NCBI GenBank assembly: GCA_001449105.1
Contig: LNIY01000070.1
Coordinates: 1-64,000 of the forward strand
Reading direction: 5' to 3'
DNA: 64,000 bases
Source of the DNA: Caulobacter vibrioides
GTDB lineage: Bacteria; Pseudomonadota; Alphaproteobacteria; Caulobacterales; Caulobacteraceae
Below are positions 8,759 to 16,931 of this stretch, one piece after another. How positions within the stretch are numbered: position 1 is the stretch's first letter; each line of letters begins with the position of its first letter. Position numbers and translations under genes: made by a program. The notes beneath the pieces were generated by a model. That model worked only from the letters and a program-made list of their open reading frames with translations. It had not been told where the DNA came from and did no database searches.

Positions 8759-10147
8759 TCAGTGCTCGCGTCCCGTGCGCCAGAAGGTCTGCGACAGCGG
8801 CTCGACGAGATAGGCCAGGGCCGTTCGCTTGCGCAGCGGGATCAGCACCTCGACCGGAAGTCCGGCCTGAAGGCCCGAACGTCCGCCGCGCACCTTGCTG
8901 ATCTTGTCCAGTTCCTGCGGTGGGGCGGCGACTTCGGCCCGGAAGAACGAGGCCCCGGTCTTTTCGTCGGTGAAGCTGTCGGCCGACAGCTCGGTCAGGG
9001 CGCCGTTCAGCAGCGGCAGGTCGCGTTCGTGCAGCGAGGTGAAGCGGATCTGGGTCTTCTGCCCGGGCCTCAGGTCGTCGGCGTCGTTGGGCGAAATCCG
9101 CGCCTGGATGACCAGGCGCCGATCCTGCGGCACGATCTCCATCAGGGTCTGGCCGGGCGCCGCCACCCCGCCCACGGTGAAGAGGCTCAGCCCCACCACC
9201 TTGCCGCTGGAGGTGGCCCTGACCGTGGCCCGCGCCAGCTGTTCGCGCGCGGCCAGCACCTTGGGCTGCAGGTCGTCGAGCCGGACCTGGACGTCGCGCA
9301 GCTGGCCGGAGACCTCCTCCATCATCTCGCGCTCCAGCGACAGGGCCTGCAGGCGGGTCTCGCCGACGGCCTCGCCCGATCGCGCGATCTGGGCGCGATA
9401 GTTGCCGTCCTCGCCGGTCAGGGCGGCGGCGCTGCGTTGCAGGGCCAGGACCCGGGTCTTGGGCGCGTAGCCCTTGACCGCCAGTTCCTGGACGCCCCGC
9501 AGTTCCTCCTCGATCAGCCTCTGCTGCTCGCGATTGGCCTCCAGCTGGCGCTCGGCGCCCCTGGTCTGCTGGTCCAGTTGCAGCACCCGCTGGTCGAGCA
9601 CGCCACGCCGGGTCCGCAACGAACCTCGGCGGGCTTCGAACTGCTGGCGTTGCAGGCGCAGGGCGTCTTCGGCCAAGGGCTTGTCCTCGGGCGCCAGGGC
9701 GGCGAACTCGGACGGTGCGGCAATGCCGGCCAGGTGATCGCGCTCGGCGATCAGGCGCGCGCGCTGGGCCAGCAGGGTCAGGACCTCGCCGGTCATGCCC
9801 CGCTCGCTCGCGCGCAGTTCCGAGGCGGACAGCTCAACCAGCACCTGGCCCTTGACCACCTGCTGGCCTTCGATCACCCGGATCGCGGTGACGACCCCGC
9901 CCTCGCGGGTCTGCACCGCCTGGCGATTGCCGGCGACCGCGATCACCCCTTGGGCATAGGCGCCGGCGTCCAGCGGCGCCAGCGCCGCCCAGCCCAGAAA
10001 GCCGACGAAGAACAGGCAGGCCACGCTGGCCCCGGCGCGGATGGCCCAGGCCGGATCGTCCGACAGCCGCGGCGGAGCCTGCTTGGTGTCCTGGCCGGTA
10101 GGGGCGCCCGAGGCCGGCGCCGGAGGCTGGAGCGGAGAGCGGGTCAT
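8759..10147 (-). CDS. Type I secretion membrane-fusion adaptor, HlyD/PrtE family
   Basis: 462 aa from ATG 10147, whose ATGA overlaps the stop of the ABC gene; the longer open frame upstream is the shadow of that gene. After a proline-rich cytoplasmic tail there is one membrane segment (about residues 37-57), then a lipoyl-like half (GNRQAVQTREGG, VIEGQQVVKGQVLVEL), a long coiled-coil hairpin rich in Arg, Glu, Gln and Leu, the second lipoyl half (ATSSGKVVGL), and a beta-barrel end with RFTSLHERDLP. This is the HlyD/PrtE/LapC layout that bridges the inner-membrane ABC exporter to a TolC-type outer-membrane channel. No TolC gene is in the window next to it. Probable substrates nearby are the Hint-domain protein and the RTX protein at 20829. 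Confidence 0.92.
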   Translation of the reverse strand: MTRSPLQPPAPASGAPTGQDTKQAPPRLSDDPAWAIRAGASVACLFFVGFLGWAALAPLDAGAYAQGVIAVAGNRQAVQTREGGVVTAIRVIEGQQVVKGQVLVELSASELRASERGMTGEVLTLLAQRARLIAERDHLAGIAAPSEFAALAPEDKPLAEDALRLQRQQFEARRGSLRTRRGVLDQRVLQLDQQTRGAERQLEANREQQRLIEEELRGVQELAVKGYAPKTRVLALQRSAAALTGEDGNYRAQIARSGEAVGETRLQALSLEREMMEEVSGQLRDVQVRLDDLQPKVLAAREQLARATVRATSSGKVVGLSLFTVGGVAAPGQTLMEIVPQDRRLVIQARISPNDADDLRPGQKTQIRFTSLHERDLPLLNGALTELSADSFTDEKTGASFFRAEVAAPPQELDKISKVRGGRSGLQAGLPVEVLIPLRKRTALAYLVEPLSQTFWRTGREH

Positions 10148-11913
10148 GGCGCAGCCTGCAGGGCGGGCGTAGCGGCGGCGGACTTGCCGGCGGCCGCGCC
10201 GTTCGCCTGGACGGCGCTCTTGGCCGGGGGCGACATTCGGGCGACGACGTCGGCCCGCGGGCCGAGCATCTCGAGCTGGCCGTCGCGCAGCACCAGCAGG
10301 CGGTCGGCGATGTTGAGGATGCCGGTCCGGTGCGCGACGACCAGGATCGCCGCGTTGCGGGCCTTGGCGGCCAGGAGGGCGCGGTTCAGGGCCGCCTCGC
10401 CGTCGGCGTCGAGGGCCGAGTTCGGTTCGTCCAGCACCAGTAGCGAAGGCTCGCCGTAGAGCGCCCGCGCCAGAGCCACGCGCTGGGCCTGGCCCGCCGA
10501 CAGCCCGCGCCCGCTCGCCGCCAGCACGGTGTCGTAGCCCTTGGGCAGCCGCAGGATCAGATCGTGCACGCCCGCCGCCTGGGCCGCGTCCACGACCTGG
10601 GCGTCGACGATGGCCGGGTCGGCCCCGCTCCACAGGGCGAAGCGCGAGATGTTGTCCCTGATCGATCCCGCCAGAAGGCCGGACTCCTGGGGTACGTATC
10701 CGATATGTCGGCCGAGGCGATCACCGTCCCAATCGGCCAGGCTGGCCCCGTCCAGGCGCACGGCGCCGGCGTCGGGTGGGATCGCCGCGGCCGCCACCCG
10801 CGCCAAGGTGGTCTTGCCCGCCCCGCTGGGGCCGATGACGCCGAGAATTTCGCCCGGCGCGAGGCGCAGGGAAAGGCCCCGCAGCAGGATCCGCCCCTCG
10901 TCCGGCGCACGTACGGCCACCTGCTCAAGGGTCAGGATCCCCGCCGGCGGCGGCAACTGCGTGCCAGACGCTTCCGGTTCGGACGAGGGCTCAAACAGCT
11001 TGATCAGGTTGTTCAGGGCGCCGCGCGCCTGGCCGACCAGGCTCCAGGAGCCGACCAGTTGCTCGATCGGCTGCAGGGCGCGGCTCATCAGCACCGAGGC
11101 CGCGATGATCGCTCCGGCCGAGATCTGTCTCTCGACCGCCAGCCACGCGCCCAGCCCCAGGGCCGCCGATTGCAGGAAAACGCGGACGAACTTGGTCAGC
11201 GCGGCATAGCCGCCGCCGACGAACTGGGCCCTCGCCGAAAGGTCCAGGCCTTGACGGCGGTCGGCCAGCTGCCGCTCGCGCAGGGCGCCGCGCATGCCTA
11301 GAGACCGCACGACCTCGCCGTTGGCGGCGGCGGCTTCCTGCGAGGCGTAGGCCTTGGCCTGGGCGCCGAAGGCCTCCCGCGTGCGGGCGCGGGTGGCCCG
11401 CTCGTTCAGCGCCGCCAGGCTGATCAGCAGTCCGGCTCCGACGATCGTCATCGCGCCCAGCGCGGGGTGGATCAGGAAGGCCGCCAGCACATAGACCGGC
11501 GTCCAGGGGACGTCGAACAGGGCCAGCGCGGCCGGACCGGACAAGGTCTGGCGAACGAGGTCGAAGTCGCGCATGCCCTGCTGCGAGGCGCCCGGGATGG
11601 AGGCGCTCATCAGCCTTTGCAGCACGCCGCCGGCCATCAGCCGATCGAGGCGCAGGCTGGCCAGGACCAGCAGTCTCGACCGGACCGCGTCCAGGATCGC
11701 CAGCACGGCGAGGGCGAAGGCGACGACCAAGGTCAGGTAGAGCAGGGTCAGCCGGCCCTCGGTCGGCACAACCCGATCGTACACCTGCATCATGTAGATG
11801 GTGGGCGCCAGGAAGAGGATGTTGATCAGGGCGCTGAACACGGCGGCGGCCAGCAGGTGAGGGCGGCAGGCCCTCAGGGCGGCGGCCAGCGGCGCGGGTA
11901 GAAGAAGCGCCAT
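10144..11913 (-). CDS. Type I secretion ABC permease/ATPase, PrtD family
   Basis: 589 aa; start chosen at ATG 11913 (MALLLPAPLAAALR) rather than further upstream, because the membrane domain begins directly. The N-terminal half carries the six-helix exporter domain (FLAPTIYMMQVYDRVVPT is typical of PrtD/RsaD-like permeases). The ATPase half has Walker A GPSGAGKTT (about residues 361-369), the signature LSAGQAQRVALARAL (near 470) and Walker B LLVLDEPNSALD (near 492). There is no N-terminal C39 peptidase domain, so substrates should carry an uncleaved C-terminal signal, as for RTX proteins and S-layer proteins. A 4-bp overlap with the adaptor gene shows co-translation. About 110 bp separate it from the end of the Hint-domain gene on the same strand, so a joint transcript is possible. 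Confidence 0.93.
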   Translation of the reverse strand: MALLLPAPLAAALRACRPHLLAAAVFSALINILFLAPTIYMMQVYDRVVPTEGRLTLLYLTLVVAFALAVLAILDAVRSRLLVLASLRLDRLMAGGVLQRLMSASIPGASQQGMRDFDLVRQTLSGPAALALFDVPWTPVYVLAAFLIHPALGAMTIVGAGLLISLAALNERATRARTREAFGAQAKAYASQEAAAANGEVVRSLGMRGALRERQLADRRQGLDLSARAQFVGGGYAALTKFVRVFLQSAALGLGAWLAVERQISAGAIIAASVLMSRALQPIEQLVGSWSLVGQARGALNNLIKLFEPSSEPEASGTQLPPPAGILTLEQVAVRAPDEGRILLRGLSLRLAPGEILGVIGPSGAGKTTLARVAAAAIPPDAGAVRLDGASLADWDGDRLGRHIGYVPQESGLLAGSIRDNISRFALWSGADPAIVDAQVVDAAQAAGVHDLILRLPKGYDTVLAASGRGLSAGQAQRVALARALYGEPSLLVLDEPNSALDADGEAALNRALLAAKARNAAILVVAHRTGILNIADRLLVLRDGQLEMLGPRADVVARMSPPAKSAVQANGAAAGKSAAATPALQAAP

Positions 11914-11990
11914 CGGATGCGTCCTCGAAAACGCGCGGACCCGCGTATGCGGGGCCGGCAGGAGGGGTAAGTGGCGGATCGGAAGCGCCC

Positions 11991-12014
11991 GGCCGCCGCC
12001 CTGGGACGGCGGCC
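11991..12014 (-). terminator. Strong GC hairpin after the Hint-domain gene
   Basis: Arms GGCCGCCG and CGGCGGCC around an 8-nt loop, 9 bp downstream of the stop of the Hint-domain gene. No T-run follows on the minus strand, so termination is uncertain; it may instead stabilise the mRNA end or only attenuate read-through into the T1SS genes. Confidence 0.4.
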
Positions 12015-12023
12015 GGGGTCGGA

Positions 12024-13493
12024 TCAGCCCGCTTCGACCAGGCGCAGGCGGGGTGCTAAAGGGCTTGCCTGATTGAGCGCCTGGTCGGGCGCGACCCAAC
12101 GGGGAGAAACCATCGCCACCGCGATCTCGACCATGGTCTGAGCCTGTAGCGACGGCAGTTCGGCGGCGCCGTCGGTCCAGCGCCACGCCTGGCGCCGGCC
12201 GTCGGCCTCGAGGACCTCGAAGGCATGGAAACCGCGGCTCAGGGCTTCGGACGCCAGGTCGACCGCCGCGCCGCCGATGCGCAGTTCACTCAACGCCACG
12301 CCCAGCAGGCGGCGGTCCTGATGCTCGGGAGCGGCAAGCGCGGGGATGGCGGCGGGGCTGCGCAGCACCAGCCGGCGGGCCGGCTGAGCCAGGAACCAGA
12401 AGCGGTCGTGGTCGGAGAACACCGGAGCCAGCGACACGCCGTCGGCTTCGAGACTGACCTGGGCGTCGCGGGTGAACGTCCAGCCCAGGGCCAGGGCTCG
12501 GCTCCTCAGCTCGGCGCGCAGCGCATCGATTTTCGGGCCGTCGCGCAGCACCGGCGCACAGGCCTTGTCCCAGTCCTGGGGGTCCAGGCGGCCATACAGG
12601 GCCAGGTGGCCCGGCGCGTTGCCGAAGACCTGGCGGTTGCCGTCGTCGAGATAGCTCTCGCAGGGCAGGCCTTCGGCCAGCAGGATGTCGTGGGCGTCGA
12701 GTTCGACGTGGAAGTAGCGCACCAGCTCGACCGCTTCCTGGACGATGGTGGCGCCGTTGACCAGCAGGCCTACCGGGGTCAGCGCGCCATCGACATAGAC
12801 CGAGTGGCCCGGCGAAAGGCGCAGGTCGTCCGAGGGCAGGCCTTCGCCGAAGGCTCCGGCTCGCACCAGGATCGGCTGGACCTCGGCCGGGCGCGGGTGG
12901 CGGTCACAGCGCACCTGGCGGCTGCCGATCCAGATCGCCGGGCGAACGCCGCCACCGGCGGTGACCATCTCGTCGCCCTCGACCAGGTGCTCGACCGCCA
13001 CCGGGCCCCGCGTGGTCATGAGGCGAACGCCTTCGACGAAGCACACCGGCGCGACATAGGCGCTGGCGTCGTTGTCGAAGCTGAGGGGATAGGTCGGGTT
13101 GGGGGTGTTGCTGAGGATGGTGATCGGGTCCGACAGCGTGCCGTCCGGATTCTGGATCAAGAACGGGTTCAGGGAGAGTACGAGCCCGTTCTCCGTGGCG
13201 CCGAAGATATAGTATTGCGTCCCGCCGAAGTTGATCGTGCCAAATCTCGGGAAGTAATAGATGTAGGCGTAGTGGGCGGGACTATAGGCGCTGAAGCCCG
13301 CCGTGTAGGAGCTGTTGACGGCCGTTACTGTCTCGCCCGACGCGTTGGAACTGGTCAGCGTGCTGCCGTCGGAGATGGTGAGGGTGCCGGCCGCGGCGTT
13401 GGCCGAGGTCGGCGCGCTGAAGTTGAGGCGGCTCCCCACCGCGAAGGTGACGCCGACGAGGCTTTCCAGGACGCCGGGGTTGAAGGCGGGCAT
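12024..13493 (-). CDS. Hint (hedgehog/intein) domain protein, probable secreted protein
   Basis: 489 aa from ATG 13493, chosen because AGGAGAG sits 6 nt upstream. Residues 1-145 are Ser/Thr/Asn/Tyr/Gly-rich beta-type sequence with no recognised domain and no classical signal peptide. A Hint_2-type domain begins at Cys151 (CFVEGVRLMTTRGPVAVEHL), followed by GDEMVT, LSPGHSVYVDGALTPVGLLV and HVELDAHDILLAEGLPCESY, the arrangement common in alphaproteobacterial Hint proteins. The C-terminal 180 residues are unassigned. Hint domains can self-cleave at the Cys; here no partner extein is obvious. Lack of a Sec signal and the T1SS just downstream make it a candidate T1SS substrate (inference). The frame stays open upstream through a pentanucleotide tract to ATG 13637, an alternative start. 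Confidence 0.85.
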   Translation of the reverse strand: MPAFNPGVLESLVGVTFAVGSRLNFSAPTSANAAAGTLTISDGSTLTSSNASGETVTAVNSSYTAGFSAYSPAHYAYIYYFPRFGTINFGGTQYYIFGATENGLVLSLNPFLIQNPDGTLSDPITILSNTPNPTYPLSFDNDASAYVAPVCFVEGVRLMTTRGPVAVEHLVEGDEMVTAGGGVRPAIWIGSRQVRCDRHPRPAEVQPILVRAGAFGEGLPSDDLRLSPGHSVYVDGALTPVGLLVNGATIVQEAVELVRYFHVELDAHDILLAEGLPCESYLDDGNRQVFGNAPGHLALYGRLDPQDWDKACAPVLRDGPKIDALRAELRSRALALGWTFTRDAQVSLEADGVSLAPVFSDHDRFWFLAQPARRLVLRSPAAIPALAAPEHQDRRLLGVALSELRIGGAAVDLASEALSRGFHAFEVLEADGRRQAWRWTDGAAELPSLQAQTMVEIAVAMVSPRWVAPDQALNQASPLAPRLRLVEAG

Positions 13494-13510
13494 CGCGCTC
13501 TCCTGTGATC

Positions 13511-13553
13511 TTGTCTTGTCTTGTCTTGTCTTGTCTTGTCTTGTCTTGTCTTG
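13511..13553. repeat. Pentanucleotide tandem repeat, eight TTGTC units
   Basis: Eight perfect copies of TTGTC on the + strand (GACAA on the minus strand) followed by a partial TTG. On the minus strand the tract ends 17 nt upstream of the Hint-gene ATG, directly before its ribosome binding site. Short perfect tandem repeats with a unit not divisible by three are the classical substrate of slipped-strand mispairing. Confidence 0.97.
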
Positions 13554-13647
13554 GCTCGGCGCCGGTTCGGGGCGCGATCGACGGGTTGGCGCGACGGTAG
13601 GCGGGCGACCTGGGCGTGTCGCTGTGGCTAAACACATCTGGCGCAGC

Positions 13648-13680
13648 AAAAAGGGGCCTCGGCTTGCGCCGAGACCCCCC
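13648..13680 (-). terminator. Rho-independent terminator of the PstS-like gene
   Basis: On the minus strand, 24 bp after the stop at 13705, GGGGTCTCGGC and GCCGAGGCCCC form an 11-bp stem (one mismatch) with loop GCAA, followed by TTTTT. It isolates the PstS-like gene from the Hint gene, so the latter needs its own promoter between about 13494 and 13648, the interval that contains the pentanucleotide tract. Confidence 0.9.
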
Positions 13681-13704
13681 CAGTTGCGGTATTGCCTGAA
13701 AAGA

Positions 13705-15381
13705 TTAGGCGCCGACCTTGCTGCCGCAGGTCGAGTTGGTCACGCCGCTGGTGCCGGTCAGGCCGGTGCCGGCCGTCGCGATGCCCAGGTTCAGCGGGGC
13801 GGTCGGGTAGGTGCCCGCGGTGGTCGGCGTCAGGAAGGTGTTCTTGATCGCGGCTTGCCAGGCGGGCGGCAGGCCGGCCAGGCCGGCGTTGGCCAGGATG
13901 TTGGGGCTGCTGGTGTCGACGATCGCGTCGTCGAACCAGTAGTTCAGGTAGCCAACCGGGCTGCCGGTCGGGGCGGTGCGGATCACGTCGACGTTGCCGG
14001 CGGCGTAGCAGGTGTAGCCGATCCAGTTCACCGTGGCGACGATCGGATAGGCTTGGGCCGGGGTCGGGTTGGCGAGGTTGCCGACGCGGGTCCAGTCGGC
14101 CGGGTTGGAGCGGACGCCCCAGGCGGTCACGGTCGGATCATAGTCGCCCGAAGCGCCCGTGACGGTTTCCGGCGGACGGTTGGCGCCGAACGCGGTGGTC
14201 GCGTTGGCGGCGGTCGGGGCGCGATAGGCGCCGGCGCCGTTCTGCAGGTCGGCCGTGAACAGCGCGTAGGGCAGGCTGTTGTTGGACGAGTTCGGCAGGG
14301 TGTAGTCGGCGCCCAGATAGCCCAGGCGGCCTTGGGTCAGGCTGGTGCTGGCGGCCGGCGTGGCGGTGAAGCCCAGATAGGTGGCCGAGCCGTTGGTGCC
14401 GCTGGCGACGGTGAACTTGCCCGAGATCGGCGCACCGCCGACCGCGTTGCCGATGAGGGCGGGCGGCAGGGTGGAGGTGCCGGCGGCGGCGGTGAAGGCG
14501 TTGCCGGCCAGCGAGCCGCAGGCGGCCGCGAGGTGGCGGGTGGTCACTTGGGTCGTGCCCGAGCTGTCCGAACGGCCGACCAGTTCGATCGGAACGCTGA
14601 ACGCCGCCGCATCGGCCGGATCCTTCAGCGAGACGCCGCCGTTGTCGGCGGTGATGGCCGCGTCGTTCCAGTCGGTGATCTGGCCGTTCAGGATCTTGCA
14701 GTAGGTGGCTTGGCTGAGGCGCAGGCCGCCGTTGGCGCGAGCGAAGGCCGCGTTGACGGCGAAGCGGTAGGAGGTGACGGCGCCGCTGGCGTCGGCGACC
14801 TTCTTGTAGACCGGATCATAGGCCAGGGCGACCGGAGCCACGGCGACCGGGAACTGGACCAGCTTGCCGTAGAGCGGCTCGGGGATCGGGTACTGGTTGG
14901 CGCCCGACGGGCTGGCCGTCAGGGTCACGCCCTGGATCACGCCGCCGCTGTTGTAGGTCGTGACGTCGGCGTTCGACAGCGCGGTTTCCGACAGGCCGTA
15001 CTGGACCGACGGATAGTTCTGCGTGCCGGCGGCCGGGTCGACGTCGCCGTAGCGCAGGGGATCGTGGCTGTAGACGGCGGCGATGCCGGTGCCCGAACCG
15101 GTCGAGATGTATTCGACGGTGTTGCTGGTCGACAGGGCGGTCGGGCAGCCGGCGAAGGGCTGGATGTAGGGGGTGTAGGGCGCGCTGGTGTTGATCGGCG
15201 TCGGCGGCGTGCCGCGAGCGTAGAGCGGACGGTCGACGCCGTAGCAGTCGGCGACCTGGCGGTGATAGGGGGCGACCAGCGACGAGCCGCCGCCGTTGAT
15301 CTGGGCCTGGGCCACGCCGCCGAAGGCCGCGATGGCGGCCAGGGTGCTGACGCCCATCATGGCGTGCAGTTTGATAGACAT
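13705..15381 (-). CDS. PstS-like substrate-binding-domain protein, exported
   Basis: 558 aa from ATG 15381, with a clear signal peptide (MSIKLHAMMGVSTLAAIAAF... ending AQA, about residue 24). The mature start INGGGSSLVAPY, then QATYCKILNGQITDWND and GRSDSSGTTQVTTRHL are hallmarks of the phosphate-binding PstS/PBP-like fold. It is longer than classical PstS (about 340 aa) and lacks adjacent pstCAB genes, so it is more likely a free or surface-associated binding protein than part of a Pst importer; whether phosphate is the ligand is not shown. Codon use is highly biased and the gene has a strong terminator and a long AT-rich leader region, suggesting high, regulated expression. It is monocistronic. 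Confidence 0.85.
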   Translation of the reverse strand: MSIKLHAMMGVSTLAAIAAFGGVAQAQINGGGSSLVAPYHRQVADCYGVDRPLYARGTPPTPINTSAPYTPYIQPFAGCPTALSTSNTVEYISTGSGTGIAAVYSHDPLRYGDVDPAAGTQNYPSVQYGLSETALSNADVTTYNSGGVIQGVTLTASPSGANQYPIPEPLYGKLVQFPVAVAPVALAYDPVYKKVADASGAVTSYRFAVNAAFARANGGLRLSQATYCKILNGQITDWNDAAITADNGGVSLKDPADAAAFSVPIELVGRSDSSGTTQVTTRHLAAACGSLAGNAFTAAAGTSTLPPALIGNAVGGAPISGKFTVASGTNGSATYLGFTATPAASTSLTQGRLGYLGADYTLPNSSNNSLPYALFTADLQNGAGAYRAPTAANATTAFGANRPPETVTGASGDYDPTVTAWGVRSNPADWTRVGNLANPTPAQAYPIVATVNWIGYTCYAAGNVDVIRTAPTGSPVGYLNYWFDDAIVDTSSPNILANAGLAGLPPAWQAAIKNTFLTPTTAGTYPTAPLNLGIATAGTGLTGTSGVTNSTCGSKVGA

Positions 15382-15695
15382 GGGTGCGATCCTTTGTCTG
15401 TCTGAAATGAGCCCGCAGGCTCGCGATGTCTCGCTCCGCCACTCGCGCGGCGAAGAGTAGACTTTCAACTTTGATTAGTTGGTAGATTTGGTCTGTGGGC
15501 TTCCACTATCCGTTAGTCGATGTAACTCGCGGTGGTTGTGGTCGCTGTCTATTTCTATATTCGGCTGTAATTTTGAGTCAATTACTTGGGGTGGATTTGT
15601 TCAAGAATACATTATGTAAATAGTGTGACTGGTTTTCTGAATATAGTTATTGCGTCGATATGTTGAGATCGAAAGCTAGCTCGGGTTGGCGTTTT
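15382..15695. promoter_or_regulatory. AT-rich regulatory region upstream of the PstS-like gene
   Basis: A 314-bp gap between the PstS-like gene and the 3' end of the luxR-type gene. From about 15460 to 15700 the base composition drops sharply, with long AT stretches such as TGTAATTTTGAGTCAATTA near 15567 and TACATTATGTAAATAGTGTG near 15609, unlike the rest of the window. TACATTATGTA (15609-15619) is a near-perfect dyad. It must hold the promoter for the PstS-like gene. I could not identify a convincing Pho box or sigma factor consensus. Confidence 0.5.
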
Positions 15696-16457
15696 CTACT
15701 GTGATGTTATGAGGCCCAGGGAGATTGCGCGCGCGACGGCGGCGGTCTTGTTGGGCGTGGCCAGCTTGGCTCCCGCCCGAGACAGGTGGAACTGTACGCC
15801 GCGCCGGCTGAGCCGCAGCTCGGTCGCCGTCTCCATCTCGGTCAGGCCTTGGGCGGCCAGGCGCAGCACGTGGATCTCCCGCGCATTGAGCCCGCCTTCG
15901 GCGGAGCCGGGCGGCGGCAGGGTCGTCCGCGCCGCCGCGTGCAGGCGCACGGCCGCCAGAAGAGCCTGGGCGTCGCGGATCTCGCGGTCGGCCGAGGACG
16001 GCTCCAATGGTGCGGGACCGAAGAAATTCACGAAGGCGGGACCCGCGGTCGAGTCCTGGATCGGGGCGATCACGCCTCCCCTGACGCCCCAGGCCTCGAA
16101 GGCTCTCGCCAGCGGTCTTGCGCTGGGCGCGGCAAGGTCGGCCAGGCTCCAGCAGAAGGGCGTGAAGGCCTCCGCGGCCCGCGCCGCCAGCAGGTCGAAG
16201 GCGAGATAGCCGCGTTTGCGATAGAGCGTTTCGTCAAGGCCGCCGCTGGACACCAGCATGCCCGGCGCCTCGGTCGAGACGCTGTCGTCCCGCGAACCTT
16301 CCGGGTTCTGGCCTGCGCGCGTGAGCCGATAGCCCAGATGCATGTAGGCCGCGTTGGCGAAGCCGCAGGCGCCGGCCGCTTCGGCCAGGGACGCGCGAAA
16401 GGCCGCCTGCGGATCGAGCGGCGTCTCGGTCGCCGCCGGGGCGCGAGCGGGGATCAA
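15696..16457 (-). CDS. LuxR-type transcriptional regulator
   Basis: 253 aa from TTG 16457, preferred because AGGGAGG lies 6 nt upstream and the length then matches LuxR proteins; an in-frame ATG at 16613 would add 52 low-complexity residues. Residues about 10-150 form an autoinducer-binding-like domain (CGFANAAYMHLGY, FTPFCWSLADL, WGVRGGVIAPIQDS). The C-terminus is a GerE helix-turn-helix (LNAREIHVLRLAAQGLTEME, RRGVQFHLSRAGAKL). No luxI homologue is visible, so if it binds an acyl-homoserine lactone or other ligand it is an orphan. It resembles the LuxR protein at 20045 in size and domain order and the two bracket the capsule genes. Target genes are not evident. Confidence 0.85.
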   Translation of the reverse strand: MIPARAPAATETPLDPQAAFRASLAEAAGACGFANAAYMHLGYRLTRAGQNPEGSRDDSVSTEAPGMLVSSGGLDETLYRKRGYLAFDLLAARAAEAFTPFCWSLADLAAPSARPLARAFEAWGVRGGVIAPIQDSTAGPAFVNFFGPAPLEPSSADREIRDAQALLAAVRLHAAARTTLPPPGSAEGGLNAREIHVLRLAAQGLTEMETATELRLSRRGVQFHLSRAGAKLATPNKTAAVARAISLGLITSQ

Positions 16458-16931
16458 CGGACGCCTCCCTGGTCGCGTCTGGTCGGCTGAACGGGCGTGT
16501 CCCCACTGGCCATGGCGTCGAGCTCTCCTCGGCGGCCCGGATCCGGTCGCCGCTTCCCCCTGAAGACAGGTGGGAAGGCGTGGGAACGACACGGAAGTTC
16601 GTGAACCTTTCATGTAGGTCGATCGCGTGATCGGGGGCGGTCTTCGCGGCGTATCGGCAAGACGCGAGCAAGTAAGGCCGCAAGTGTTCCTGGGGCGTCC
16701 TTGGCCGGAAGTTGACGCAAAAATTTAACAAAACGCCGTGTCGCCGGGCGGCCGTCGTCTTTGTCTTAGAACTCGAGGAACGCGCGAGGGGGGAATGCGC
16801 CAGACCTTTGCGTCGTCGTCCATTGTCGTCCGTGCACGAACCAGCTCCGCTGGCGACGCGCGGGGGGTTGGTCGGCGGCGCGGCGGAATCTGGTCATCGT
16901 CCATCCTCCGGAAGCGCGCCTGTTCGTTCGG
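16458..16931. promoter_or_regulatory. Divergent intergenic region between luxR-type and araC-type genes
   Basis: A 474-bp gap without a convincing gene. It contains a dyad CGATC-N4-GATCG at 16620-16633, and TTGACGC at 16712-16718, which matches the Caulobacter housekeeping -35 consensus and sits in an A-rich stretch; no good -10 element follows. The overlapping short open frames have no coding character I recognise. Confidence 0.35.

Noticed and set aside
13511-13553. CRISPR-like array
   Set aside because: Five-base unit with no spacers; this is a simple tandem repeat.
13315-15405. 696-codon plus-strand frame through the PstS-like gene
   Set aside because: Antisense shadow; the minus strand has a signal peptide, PstS motifs and a terminator.
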